Shown: piece by piece, positions 54,867-63,091 of the stretch
Numbering within the stretch: position 1 is the first letter of the stretch
Layout of the letters: each line of letters begins with the position of its first letter
Assembly (NCBI GenBank): GCA_963169345.1
Contig: CAUJCT010000042.1
Coordinates: 1 to 64,000, forward strand
Direction: 5' to 3'
DNA: 64,000 nucleotides
Source of the DNA: Bacteroidota bacterium
Lineage (GTDB): Bacteria > Bacteroidota > Bacteroidia > NS11-12g > UBA955
Made by a program: the position numbers and the translations under genes
The notes under the pieces: generated by a model
Database searches by the model: none
What the model was told of the DNA's origin: nothing
What the model saw: only the letters and a program-made list of their open reading frames with translations

Positions 54867-55844
54867 TTATGCTTTAAATGCTTTTCTGGGAGTCAGGCCT
54901 AATATCTTAAACATTTCCATATCCTGATTGAAATCCGGATTTGGTGTGGTGAGCAATTTCTCACCTGCGAAAATTGAATTGGCACCTGCCATGAAACACA
55001 AAGCCTGATCAGATAAACTCATGGAATTTCTTCCTGCAGATAATCGCACTACACTCTTAGGCATAATGATTCGGGCAGTTGCAACCATGCGTACTACATC
55101 TTGTATAGGCACTTGTTGTTGATTTTCCAGAGGAGTCCCTTTCACTGCAACCAGGGCATTGATAGGTACTGAATCAGGCGCCTGTGGCAAATTAGCCAAT
55201 GTATGCAACATTCCTATTCTGTCTTCATCACTTTCACCCATTCCTATGATTCCACCACTGCATACCGTCATTTTAGCTTGTCTTACATTTTCTAAAGTAT
55301 TCAATCTATCCTGAAAATTGCGCGTACTGATGATTTCACCGTAATATGATTCAGAGGTATCAATGTTGTGATTATAGGCGTAGCAACCAGCTTCTTTTAA
55401 TCTCATAGCCTGTATTTCATTCAACATACCAAGCGTACAACATACTTCCATTCCCATGGCATGAACCTCTTCCACCATTTGGAGTATGCGATCGAAATCG
55501 CGGTTATCTCTGACCTCTCTCCAGGAGGCACCCATGCAGACTCTGGAAGCACCTCGTTCCTTAGCTTCAGTCGCCAGTTCCTTCACCTTTTCGACACTCA
55601 TCAAAGCATGCACATCCACACCTGTTTGATATCTCGCTGCCTGAGGACAATAGGCACAATCCTCACTGCAACCACCGGTCTTAACAGAAATGAGCTGACT
55701 GATTTGTACCTCAGAATATGATTCATTCTCGCGATGGACCAATGCAGCTCTGAAAATTAAATCCAGCAATGGCGTGTGGTAAATTTCACGAATAGTATCC
55801 TTGCTAACCACTTCATTCAATTCGACATTAAAAGTATTTGACAT
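54867..55844 (-). CDS. bioB: Biotin synthase
   Basis: The 325-residue radical SAM enzyme inserts sulfur into dethiobiotin. The SAM cluster motif is [10 protein letters not shown] near residue 57; other motifs are [29 protein letters not shown] and RLSAGRNSM (2Fe-2S-binding Arg). It is the first gene of the biotin operon, with a promoter and palindrome just upstream. Confidence 0.97.
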   Translation of the reverse strand: MSNTFNVELNEVVSKDTIREIYHTPLLDLIFRAALVHRENESYSEVQISQLISVKTGGCSEDCAYCPQAARYQTGVDVHALMSVEKVKELATEAKERGASRVCMGASWREVRDNRDFDRILQMVEEVHAMGMEVCCTLGMLNEIQAMRLKEAGCYAYNHNIDTSESYYGEIISTRNFQDRLNTLENVRQAKMTVCSGGIIGMGESDEDRIGMLHTLANLPQAPDSVPINALVAVKGTPLENQQQVPIQDVVRMVATARIIMPKSVVRLSAGRNSMSLSDQALCFMAGANSIFAGEKLLTTPNPDFNQDMEMFKILGLTPRKAFKA

Positions 55845-55848
55845 TATT

Positions 55849-55865
55849 TTAAACTTTAAGTTTAA
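55849..55865. promoter_or_regulatory. Palindrome in the bioB leader (candidate biotin operator)
   Basis: TTAAACTTTAAGTTTAA is a perfect 17-base palindrome, four bases upstream of the bioB ATG and downstream of the -7 element. A biotin repressor (BirA or another type) could act here. Which protein binds it is not known. Confidence 0.5.
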
Positions 55866-55894
55866 CTATTTAATTATTAAGTAAATATACTGAG

Positions 55895-55902
55895 CAAAAC
55901 TA
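55895..55902 (-). promoter_or_regulatory. -7 element for the biotin operon
   Basis: On the minus strand TAGTTTTG fits TAnnTTTG, 50 bases upstream of bioB. The -33 position shows ATTG (one mismatch) at a 20-base spacing. The rest of 55903-56226 shows no gene I can support; small frames there have low-complexity AT-rich content. Confidence 0.5.
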
Positions 55903-56226
55903 AAGTTTATATCACTTCCAGCCAATAAAAAAAGTGTGAATTTCTGCTCGATATTTATATGAATTACTTCAACAAAATTTGCAGATAATCTGCATTTCAT
56001 TTTTAAATTATATCGGCCAATACTCAAATTGCATTCATTTCTATTAGAAGAGTTTTGATTGAGGATTAAAGGAATCTTTTCAACTTTATTAATCAAACAT
56101 ATTTCAAAACAGGGTCGAGAAACTGCACATCAAACACGACTATGAATTTAAAAACCTTCTGTATTTAACTGACGAACATCAGCAAAAATAATAAAAGTAT
56201 TCGAGTACTTTTTTGCTTTTGTTGAT

Positions 56227-56234
56227 TAATTTTG
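56227..56234 (+). promoter_or_regulatory. -7 element for the nitrosative-stress operon
   Basis: TAATTTTG fits TAnnTTTG and is 24 bases upstream of the ATG at 56259. No TTTG lies at the normal -33 distance, which fits an activator-dependent promoter; Crp/Fnr and Rrf2 genes are within the operon. Confidence 0.55.
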
Positions 56235-56258
56235 TACCGTCAAATAACACATATATAT

Positions 56259-57218
56259 ATGGAACAGTTTATAGAACCTACACTCGATGTCACCAAGATA
56301 GAACCTAAAAGAAAACACCCAATGATTTTCGAATTATTCGATGCATTGCCTCCGGGAAAAACGCTTACCATACTAAACGACCACGATCCAAAACCCTTGT
56401 ATTATCAGCTTCTGGCAGAACGAGGTCAAATTTTCAAGTGGCAATATTTGGAAAACGGACCTGTTAACTGGAAAGTAGAAATTACCAGAAACAATGCAGA
56501 CAGCCAAGAGGAAACAATAGGCGAAATGAGCAGAGCTGATATACGAAAGATTGAAGTTTTCAAACAGTTTGGCATTGACTTTTGTTGTGGTGGCAATAAG
56601 ACCTTACAGGAAGTTTGCACTGAAAAAGGTTTAGACATCCATCAGGTTAAAGCTGAGCTTGAAAAACCCAAACAAACAAGTGGAGACAACATGGCTTATG
56701 ATGAATGGCATTTGGATTTTCTGTCAGATTTTATTGTTCAAAGACATCACAATTATATACGAAAACAAATACCAGCATTACTGGAGATGTCTAACAAGGT
56801 AACCACAGTGCATGCAGACCGACATCCGGAGTTAAAAGGATTAAACCATTGTATTGAAACATTGTGTGCTGAATTGAATGCTCACATTAAAAAAGAAGAA
56901 ATTGTTTTGTTTCCATACATCAAACAACTGGAATACGCTTTTAACAATGGCACTGCTCTACCAATACCATCTTTTGGAAGCGTTCATACTCCGGTCAATA
57001 TAATGATGATGGAACATGAATCTGCCGGTGAAATTCTGGAAGAGATGAAAATCTTAACCGATAATTACAGATTACCGGAAGATGCCTGTAACAGTTACAG
57101 ATATTTATTTAGTCTTATTCAGGAATTTGAAGATGACCTCAAATTACACATACATCTTGAGAACAACATCTTATTTCCAAAAGCATTGAAAATAGAAAAG
57201 GCGATTGAAAAATTATAA
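56259..57218 (+). CDS. ric: Iron-sulfur cluster repair di-iron protein (RIC/ScdA/YtfE type) with N-terminal DUF2249
   Basis: The start is ATG 56259 (MEQFIEPTLD), after the promoter element; the 56232 frame starts inside it. Domains: DUF2249 (about 20-90, LFDALPPGKTLTILNDHDPKPLYYQL), ScdA_N (about 95-130, FKQFGIDFCCGGNKTLQEVC), hemerythrin-like HHE (about 145-310) with histidines in FIVQRHHNYI, ADRHPELK, LNAHIKKEEIVLFPYI, MMEHESAG and LHIHLENNILFPKAL. RIC proteins repair Fe-S clusters damaged by NO or peroxide. The first gene of a compact seven-gene unit. Confidence 0.93.
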   Translation: MEQFIEPTLDVTKIEPKRKHPMIFELFDALPPGKTLTILNDHDPKPLYYQLLAERGQIFKWQYLENGPVNWKVEITRNNADSQEETIGEMSRADIRKIEVFKQFGIDFCCGGNKTLQEVCTEKGLDIHQVKAELEKPKQTSGDNMAYDEWHLDFLSDFIVQRHHNYIRKQIPALLEMSNKVTTVHADRHPELKGLNHCIETLCAELNAHIKKEEIVLFPYIKQLEYAFNNGTALPIPSFGSVHTPVNIMMMEHESAGEILEEMKILTDNYRLPEDACNSYRYLFSLIQEFEDDLKLHIHLENNILFPKALKIEKAIEKL

Positions 57219-57220
57219 TT

Positions 57221-58024
57221 ATGTACATCAACGAGCATACAAGTATTGCTTATCTGATTAAGCAAGAGCCGAAGGCATTGGAGGCGATTATTTCACTGGC
57301 GCCGGGGTTCTCAAAATTACGCAATCCAATAATCCGCAAATTAATGGCTGGTCGAACATCGATTGCCATGGCAGCAGATATTGGTGGTTGTAATGTTGAA
57401 GCGTTTTATAACAAACTAAGTCCACTCGGATTTAAACCACAAAACATGAACGAGCAAACAGCTAAGCCCGTCCCAAAAGCGGAAACAGAAGCGCCGGAAT
57501 TTCCTTCATCAAAAATTGTTGAAATGGATGTTCGTCCTTTGCTTCAGCAAGGCACAGACCCCTTAGCTGCCATCATGAAACAATTGTCTGCTCTTAAACC
57601 TGATGAAGCTCTCTCAATTATCAATACATTTATTCCGACACCATTGATTCATGTACTTGACCGAAAAGGATATACCCATCATATCAATAAAATTAATGAT
57701 GAACATTACGTCACTACATTTTATCCCGGCAAAATTAAGAATGAAAAACCCGAAAAAGCGATGGCTTTAGACCCTGCGGTATTTATGAACAAACTGGCTG
57801 AGTACAAAACCAGATACAAAGAACTGGATGTAAGACATCTTGAAATGCCATTACCAATGACAAGCATTCTGGAAAGTTTATTTCATTTACCTAAAGACCA
57901 TGTCCTTTATGTACACCACAAAAAATTCCCTGTGTTTCTTTTACCTGAACTGGAAGAAAGAGGCTATCAAATGGTGTATGTTGAACACCAGGAGGGCGTT
58001 GATCTGTTGATTTACAGAAAATGA
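57221..58024 (+). CDS. DUF1858-DUF2249 protein
   Basis: The 267-residue protein has an N-terminal DUF1858 domain (HTSIAYLIKQEPKALEAI, ISLAPGFSKLRNPIIRK, then MAADIGGCNVEAFYNKL), and two DUF2249-type regions in the remainder (DVRPLLQQGTDPLAAIMKQL and LDVRHLEMPLPMTSILESLF, each followed by a strand pair ending in HHIN or LLIYRK). Domains of this kind accompany RIC, hybrid-cluster and NO-handling proteins; ligand unknown. It starts two bases after ric and overlaps the next gene by four bases. Confidence 0.88.
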   Translation: MYINEHTSIAYLIKQEPKALEAIISLAPGFSKLRNPIIRKLMAGRTSIAMAADIGGCNVEAFYNKLSPLGFKPQNMNEQTAKPVPKAETEAPEFPSSKIVEMDVRPLLQQGTDPLAAIMKQLSALKPDEALSIINTFIPTPLIHVLDRKGYTHHINKINDEHYVTTFYPGKIKNEKPEKAMALDPAVFMNKLAEYKTRYKELDVRHLEMPLPMTSILESLFHLPKDHVLYVHHKKFPVFLLPELEERGYQMVYVEHQEGVDLLIYRK

Positions 58025-59274
58025 AAAGCTATAAAGTCGAATACAACTGGATATTTCCTTATTATGTTTTCGGCGCATTGGCGTTTATCTCCATGACAGT
58101 ACTACTGTTACAGATACGCAGTATGGATGATTTTCATTTTGCTCACCCTGCTGTAATAGCTTCCGTGCATTGTCTGACATTAGGCTGGACATCTATGCTG
58201 ATATTCGGTGCAGGACATCAATTGATTCCAGTTATATTAAATCAGCCTCTGCACAGCATGAAGCTTTTAAAACTTAATTTCATTTCAGCTGCAATAGGAA
58301 TACCATTTATCATTGCAGGACTTTTCAGATTTAATTTCAATTTTTTCACTTTAGCCGGTGCCATGCTCATGACGATTTCAGCCATCTGTTTTTCACTGAA
58401 TGTATTTCTGACAGCTAAAGTTTCGAAAGAAAATCATATACAGGCTTTGTTTTTAAAAGCCGCTTCGGTCTGGTTGATCGTCACTTGTATTTTAGGCGTT
58501 TTACAAAGCATCAACTTCAATCATTTCATTTTACCATTTGATTCATTTCGATTGATGAATACTCATGCACATTTGGGATTAATAGGCTTTATATCGACAA
58601 CCATTGTTGGAGTTTCAAGCAAATTACTGCCCATGTTTACACTTTCAAAATACAAGAATGACAAAATCCTGAAAATCATTTTTATTTTGATTCATTCAGG
58701 TTTGGTCTTCTACATCTTATCCGAATTTGCAGACAAGTTGTATCTGTTGCTTTCTGTACTAAGTTTTATATGTGCCTTTGCATGTTTCATCTATTATACC
58801 TTAAATGTCTTCAAACAAAGACTGAGAAAAAAGATGGAAGCTCCGATAAAAAGTACCTGGGCATATCAAATTTCCTTGATACCGATAGTACTTTTAAGTT
58901 TACCATATCTGACCGATACATTTGACCCAAACAAGCTAAAATTTGTATATGGCAATCTATGGTTACTGGGAGCAATTGGAGGCATGCTAACAGGCATGAC
59001 ATTTAAGACATTGCCATTTATGGCCTGGAATACTAAAAAACAATCGGGGTCTTCCATCTTACCAAAAGACCTTTTCAATCAGGGGCAATATACAATGATG
59101 AGTTTAATGCAGGTGTTCGGTGTTGTATTATTTTGTGCAGGTATACTAATAAACAGTTTTTGGATTTGTAAGACAGCGCTTGTGCTCTTATTGTCAAGTT
59201 CATTGTTTTACTTTTATCTCATTTTAAAAATTCACAGTTTTACTATAAAAAATGGAGACCAATCATCCGATTAA
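58021..59274 (+). CDS. Twelve-span His-containing membrane protein (NnrS/haem-copper oxidase-like)
   Basis: The 417 residues form about twelve membrane helices. Conserved-looking His residues sit in helices: SVHCLTLGWTSMLIFGAGHQ near 50-70 and NTHAHLGLIGFISTTIVGV near 180-200. The HCLTLGW and HAHLGL motifs match NnrS-like and subunit-I-like haem proteins. NnrS is a haem- and copper-containing membrane protein linked to NO tolerance. In the operon with RIC, an NO-responsive or NO-consuming role is inferred. It overlaps both neighbours, by 4 and 23 bases. Confidence 0.82.
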   Translation: MKSYKVEYNWIFPYYVFGALAFISMTVLLLQIRSMDDFHFAHPAVIASVHCLTLGWTSMLIFGAGHQLIPVILNQPLHSMKLLKLNFISAAIGIPFIIAGLFRFNFNFFTLAGAMLMTISAICFSLNVFLTAKVSKENHIQALFLKAASVWLIVTCILGVLQSINFNHFILPFDSFRLMNTHAHLGLIGFISTTIVGVSSKLLPMFTLSKYKNDKILKIIFILIHSGLVFYILSEFADKLYLLLSVLSFICAFACFIYYTLNVFKQRLRKKMEAPIKSTWAYQISLIPIVLLSLPYLTDTFDPNKLKFVYGNLWLLGAIGGMLTGMTFKTLPFMAWNTKKQSGSSILPKDLFNQGQYTMMSLMQVFGVVLFCAGILINSFWICKTALVLLLSSSLFYFYLILKIHSFTIKNGDQSSD

Positions 59275-59572
59275 GGGCGCCCTTGCAAACAGCCGACTCA
59301 TGCAGGTTAGAGACCCTGAGATAGGGTTGAACATCATCGACCTCGGTTTAGTTTATTCAATCAATTTCAATGAATTAACAAAAGAAATATTTGTAATAAT
59401 GACATTAACTTCGCAATTTTGTCCTATGGGTGAGTCCATACTGAAAGAAGTGGAGGACACTTTAAGTATAGGATTTCCTGAATACCACATCAGCGTCTCT
59501 CTGACTTTTGAACCGGTTTGGAGTTATGAGAGCATTACAGAAACCGGGAGAGAATTTTTGAACTTGCCATAA
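59252..59572 (+). CDS. MIP18/SufT-like (DUF59) metal-sulfur assembly protein
   Basis: The 106 residues match the MIP18 fold: VRDPEIGLNIIDLGLVYSINFN and VIMTLTSQFCPMGESILKEV, with the Cys of the family's Q-F-C-P-M-G loop. Such proteins help mature Fe-S or copper sites, for example SufT and PaaD. The start lies inside the end of the upstream membrane gene, so the two are coupled. Fe-S repair fits the operon. Confidence 0.88.
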   Translation: METNHPIKGALANSRLMQVRDPEIGLNIIDLGLVYSINFNELTKEIFVIMTLTSQFCPMGESILKEVEDTLSIGFPEYHISVSLTFEPVWSYESITETGREFLNLP

Positions 59573-60006
59573 TGACACTTAGCAACACATGTAAGGCAGC
59601 CATTAAATCTGTCATTTATCTGGCGTCGAGGCATCACGAAAATGTGAAGTCAACCATTAAAGAAATTGCTCAGGAAATCAACGAAAATGAGCATACCGTT
59701 GGCAAACTTTTACAATCACTTGTCAGACAGGGTGTCATTAACAGCAACAAAGGTCCATCCGGCGGATTTTACCTTTCAGAGGAACAATTTAACCAGCCAA
59801 TTTCTGAGATTGTGTTTGCCATAGACGGCAAAAATGTATTCAACAAATGTGGTTTAGGTTTAGAAAAGTGTAATGAATTGCATCCATGTCCGCTTCATTT
59901 CGAATATAAGAAAGGACGCGACCTGATAGAGAAATTGTTCAGAAAAAAAATCGTATCAGAATTGTGTGAATCCGTTAATAATGGTGAAGCCTTTTTAGCT
60001 TATTAA
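59572..60006 (+). CDS. Rrf2-family Fe-S transcription regulator (NsrR/IscR-like)
   Basis: The 144-residue winged helix has the start LSNTCKAAIKSVIYLASRH, the recognition region HTVGKLLQSLVRQGVINSNKGPSGGFYL, and three Cys in NKCGLGLEKCNELHPCPLHFEY near residues 97-112, the cluster-ligand pattern of NsrR and IscR. It probably senses NO or Fe-S status by its cluster and controls this operon. It overlaps the DUF59 gene by one base (TAATG). Confidence 0.92.
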   Translation: MTLSNTCKAAIKSVIYLASRHHENVKSTIKEIAQEINENEHTVGKLLQSLVRQGVINSNKGPSGGFYLSEEQFNQPISEIVFAIDGKNVFNKCGLGLEKCNELHPCPLHFEYKKGRDLIEKLFRKKIVSELCESVNNGEAFLAY

Positions 60007-60007
60007 T

Positions 60008-60607
60008 ATGCATATAGATAGAGATTTATTAATTGCCTGGGGAGCTCGTCTTAAAACATACAAAAAAAATGAAATCGTCTTTAATGAGGGCGATGAAGCG
60101 CGATGCCTGTACCAGATTGTAGAAGGCGTGGTGCGCATGTACAACATCAATGACTCAGCAGGAAAAGAATTCACTCAACACATTTTTGGGCATGACAACA
60201 CATTTGGGGAACCAGCCATTCTCATAGATGAGCCCTACCCTGCTCATGCTGTCTGCGTGACAGATGCTGTGATATTTCATTTACCTAAAGAAAACTTTCT
60301 TCAGATTTTAAAAGAATATCCTGAATTGCATTTCAGACTGACTAAATTAATGGCTTTGAGAGTTTGGGAAAAATCCATGACTTTCAAAGAAGTGATGAGC
60401 AATACACCTTCAACCAGAATTTTAGGCTTTCTTAACTCATACAGAAAAAAACTCAAACTCGAACACAATAACCGCATCCCAATTCCTTTTACAAGACAGG
60501 AAATTGCCAACTTTACAGGCCTGAGAGTTGAGACAACAATTCGCACGCTGAATAAACTAAATGAGAACGGTCAAGTAGAAATCATCAACAGAAAATTATT
60601 CTTTTAA
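60008..60607 (+). CDS. Crp/Fnr-family transcriptional regulator
   Basis: The 199-residue protein has the beta-roll (EIVFNEGDEARCLYQIVEGVVRMY, TFGEPAILIDEPYPAHAVCVTDA) and a full C-terminal winged helix (PFTRQEIANFTGLRVETTIRTLNKL). It lacks the N-terminal Fnr cysteine cluster, so it may use haem, a ligand or no cofactor, as DNR-type NO sensors do. It starts one base after the Rrf2 stop. Confidence 0.92.
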   Translation: MHIDRDLLIAWGARLKTYKKNEIVFNEGDEARCLYQIVEGVVRMYNINDSAGKEFTQHIFGHDNTFGEPAILIDEPYPAHAVCVTDAVIFHLPKENFLQILKEYPELHFRLTKLMALRVWEKSMTFKEVMSNTPSTRILGFLNSYRKKLKLEHNNRIPIPFTRQEIANFTGLRVETTIRTLNKLNENGQVEIINRKLFF

Positions 60608-60609
60608 TC

Positions 60610-61827
60610 ATGCCAACCGAAATCGGTAAATGGATGAAGTTATCCAAATTGAATCTGCTAATAGTGGCAATTCTTGGAACATTAATGCGCTATAAAATTG
60701 GTTTTGAGTTTAAATACCTCGATCAAAAATTCACACAACATGCGCACTCCCATTTTGCTTTTGCTGCCTGGATTACGCAAACCATCATGTTGTTTATGAT
60801 TGGTTTTCTCGAGCAACAACAATTGTTATTTAATCAGAAAAGATACAAGTTTATTTTATGGGCTAACACAATTACGGGCTACGGCATGTTATTCAGTTTT
60901 ATTCAGGGTGGATACAGTCCTCTGGCTATCGTTTTTTCTCAATTATCGATATTTACATTCTACATTTTTGCATACCAGTTTTATACCGACATAAAACACA
61001 CTTCTAAAAAACATCCTTCATTTATCTGGTTTAAAGCCGCTTTGTTTTTTGGTATGTTTTCAAGTCTGGGTACCTACTGCCTCGCCTATATGATGGCAAC
61101 ACACCATGTCATTCAAAATTTGTATCTTGGTTCAGTTTACTTTTATCTGCATTTTCAATACAATGGCTGGTTTTTGTTTGCCTGCATAGGACTGTTAATT
61201 TCTGCCATTCGCAAATTTGTTCCCGATTTTCAACTGAGTCAACGCAGTTTTTATTTATTGGCCGGTGCCTGTATTCCGGCCTATTTACTCTCAGTCTTAT
61301 GGCTCAATTTTCCCGTCTACCTGTTGATTTTTATCTTCATTGCAGCAGCAGCACAAATGACAGCCTGGATAGAAATTCTTCGTTCAGTTATTGCAGCATT
61401 TAAACTTTTCAAAGAAAAAATTCACAGGTTTGGTCAATTGCTTTTACTATTCATAGCAATGGCTTACACTGTCAAACTCAGCTTACAACTAGGCTCTACG
61501 ATACCGGCTGTGAGTAAGCTGGCATTTGGGTTCAGACCAATCGTTATTGCTTATTTACATCTGATTTTGCTCGCCATCATTTCTATGTTTTTACTGGTTT
61601 ATTACAAATCATTTTTAGTTCCAAGTCCTACCAAAAGAAGCTGGCTGGCTTTGATGGTTTTCGCTTTGGGTGTCTATCTCAACGAAATAGGTTTAACCAT
61701 ACAAGGTATTGCATCATTTAGCTATACAGTCGTTCCCTTGATGAATGAAATGCTGTTTGGATTTACACTTATTATTTTAATTGGTTCTGTCTGGATTTTT
61801 CTTGAAACTCAAAGAAAGGAAGTCTGA
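60610..61827 (+). CDS. Polytopic His-rich membrane protein (haem-copper oxidase/NOR-like)
   Basis: The 405 residues form about eleven membrane helices. His residues sit in FTQHAHSHFAFAAWIT near residue 40, ATHHVIQNLYLGSVYFYLHFQYNGWF near 155-180, and IAYLHLILLAI near 308. QHAHSHFAF and HFQYNGWF resemble metal/haem-ligand helices of the oxidase-NO reductase superfamily, but the usual full catalytic set is not clear. It may reduce or sense NO. It starts two bases after the Crp-like gene and ends the operon. Confidence 0.8.
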   Translation: MPTEIGKWMKLSKLNLLIVAILGTLMRYKIGFEFKYLDQKFTQHAHSHFAFAAWITQTIMLFMIGFLEQQQLLFNQKRYKFILWANTITGYGMLFSFIQGGYSPLAIVFSQLSIFTFYIFAYQFYTDIKHTSKKHPSFIWFKAALFFGMFSSLGTYCLAYMMATHHVIQNLYLGSVYFYLHFQYNGWFLFACIGLLISAIRKFVPDFQLSQRSFYLLAGACIPAYLLSVLWLNFPVYLLIFIFIAAAAQMTAWIEILRSVIAAFKLFKEKIHRFGQLLLLFIAMAYTVKLSLQLGSTIPAVSKLAFGFRPIVIAYLHLILLAIISMFLLVYYKSFLVPSPTKRSWLALMVFALGVYLNEIGLTIQGIASFSYTVVPLMNEMLFGFTLIILIGSVWIFLETQRKEV

Positions 61828-62057
61828 ATTCTAAACAAGATTGTGGATTCGAATTGTAATTTTTCACATTTGTCAGATTTTCATTTTAAAGCACCTAGCA
61901 TTATCAGATGCATGATTGAATAAGTCAAAAGCACATTTTATAAATTAAATCGAAGTGATCAATAAAATCTGTACAATCTGTTTTTAGCACATTCTTCCTG
62001 GATTACTGTTTATGCTGGTTGGTTTACTATTTGTGGTAGCGGGCGGTTAATCAAACA

Positions 62058-63068
62058 TCAGACCCGGGCATCCTCGCCTTTACACATCAAATAGTATTTG
62101 CAGGCTTTGCAAGGCAATGGTACTTTATCTGCATCGGCTGTACCTCTGAAGATTTTTCTCGATTCAATGTATTTATCGTTGTTCCAGATTTCATCTAAAG
62201 TATTGTGAAGCAAATTGCCAAAAACCTCATTCTCTCTGTATGCAAGCGAACAAGGCAATACAGCCCCATCGGCATTCACATATATGGAAGACCATAAACT
62301 GGGGCACTTTTCCTTCTTTACCGATTTAGTTTCACTGTTTTTATAAGCTTCAGCTTCATCGTAAATATCCGTCAGTTTTGGTCGACCAACAAAAGCCTCA
62401 AACGCATCAACTCCCATCAGGTCTGCCCTGCGCTTAGCTTCCTCTTTTTCATGGGCATTGTGTGCAAATTCTAAAAATTTCCAGGTAATTATCGGAAATT
62501 TACTGTTCAGTCTTTTCCTTGTTTCCAGCAATAACTTCAGGTTATCCATAACGTGTTCGAGATTGCCTCTCACTCTGTATTTGGAATAAGCTTCCTGAGT
62601 AGAACCGTCAATTGACATATAGATATGTGTCAATCCCGATTTCACTGCATTCTCAGCCATTGCAGCATTGAATACATTGAAATTACTGTGCAAAGTTGTA
62701 CCAACGCCATGCTCTGTTGCATGTGCAATCATGTCGAAAATCTGCTTATTCAAAAAGGGTTCACCCCAGTTATACAAAGCTACACTTATAGCATAAGGTT
62801 CTAGTTGAGAGAAGATAGTTTTAAAATCATTCAACTTCATAAAGCCGGGTTCAATCATTTCAGGATGTTTGATTCCGGTGTGGCATCCCGGACATCTTAA
62901 ATTGCAAAAATTGCCCGGGTCAATGGTAATTTTATATGGTCTGCTTGATAGCTTGACGCGCTTGGTTCTTGCTTCATACTGATTGAGCAGAATATTGCCA
63001 ATTTTTCCTGTATTGGTGTAATTACTTAAGTAATGTAGATATTTACTGTAAACTTTTGGATGACGCAT
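62058..63068 (-). CDS. Radical SAM/SPASM-domain protein
   Basis: The 336-residue enzyme has the radical SAM cluster motif CNLRCPGC (about residue 53), the following GEPFLN (SAM-binding GGEP equivalent), and a C-terminal SPASM region with Cys in KEKCPSLWSSIYVNADGAVLPC and PLPCKACKYYLMCKG. SPASM enzymes modify peptides or other small molecules using auxiliary Fe-S clusters. It begins 23 bases after the stop of the di-haem peroxidase gene and may share its transcript. Confidence 0.92.
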   Translation of the reverse strand: MRHPKVYSKYLHYLSNYTNTGKIGNILLNQYEARTKRVKLSSRPYKITIDPGNFCNLRCPGCHTGIKHPEMIEPGFMKLNDFKTIFSQLEPYAISVALYNWGEPFLNKQIFDMIAHATEHGVGTTLHSNFNVFNAAMAENAVKSGLTHIYMSIDGSTQEAYSKYRVRGNLEHVMDNLKLLLETRKRLNSKFPIITWKFLEFAHNAHEKEEAKRRADLMGVDAFEAFVGRPKLTDIYDEAEAYKNSETKSVKKEKCPSLWSSIYVNADGAVLPCSLAYRENEVFGNLLHNTLDEIWNNDKYIESRKIFRGTADADKVPLPCKACKYYLMCKGEDARV

Positions 63069-63091
63069 TTTGTGTGTATTTATGATAAGAA

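Noticed and set aside
55866..56096. 76-codon minus-strand frame upstream of bioB
   Set aside because: AT-rich low-complexity content, covers the promoter of the biotin operon, no family pattern.
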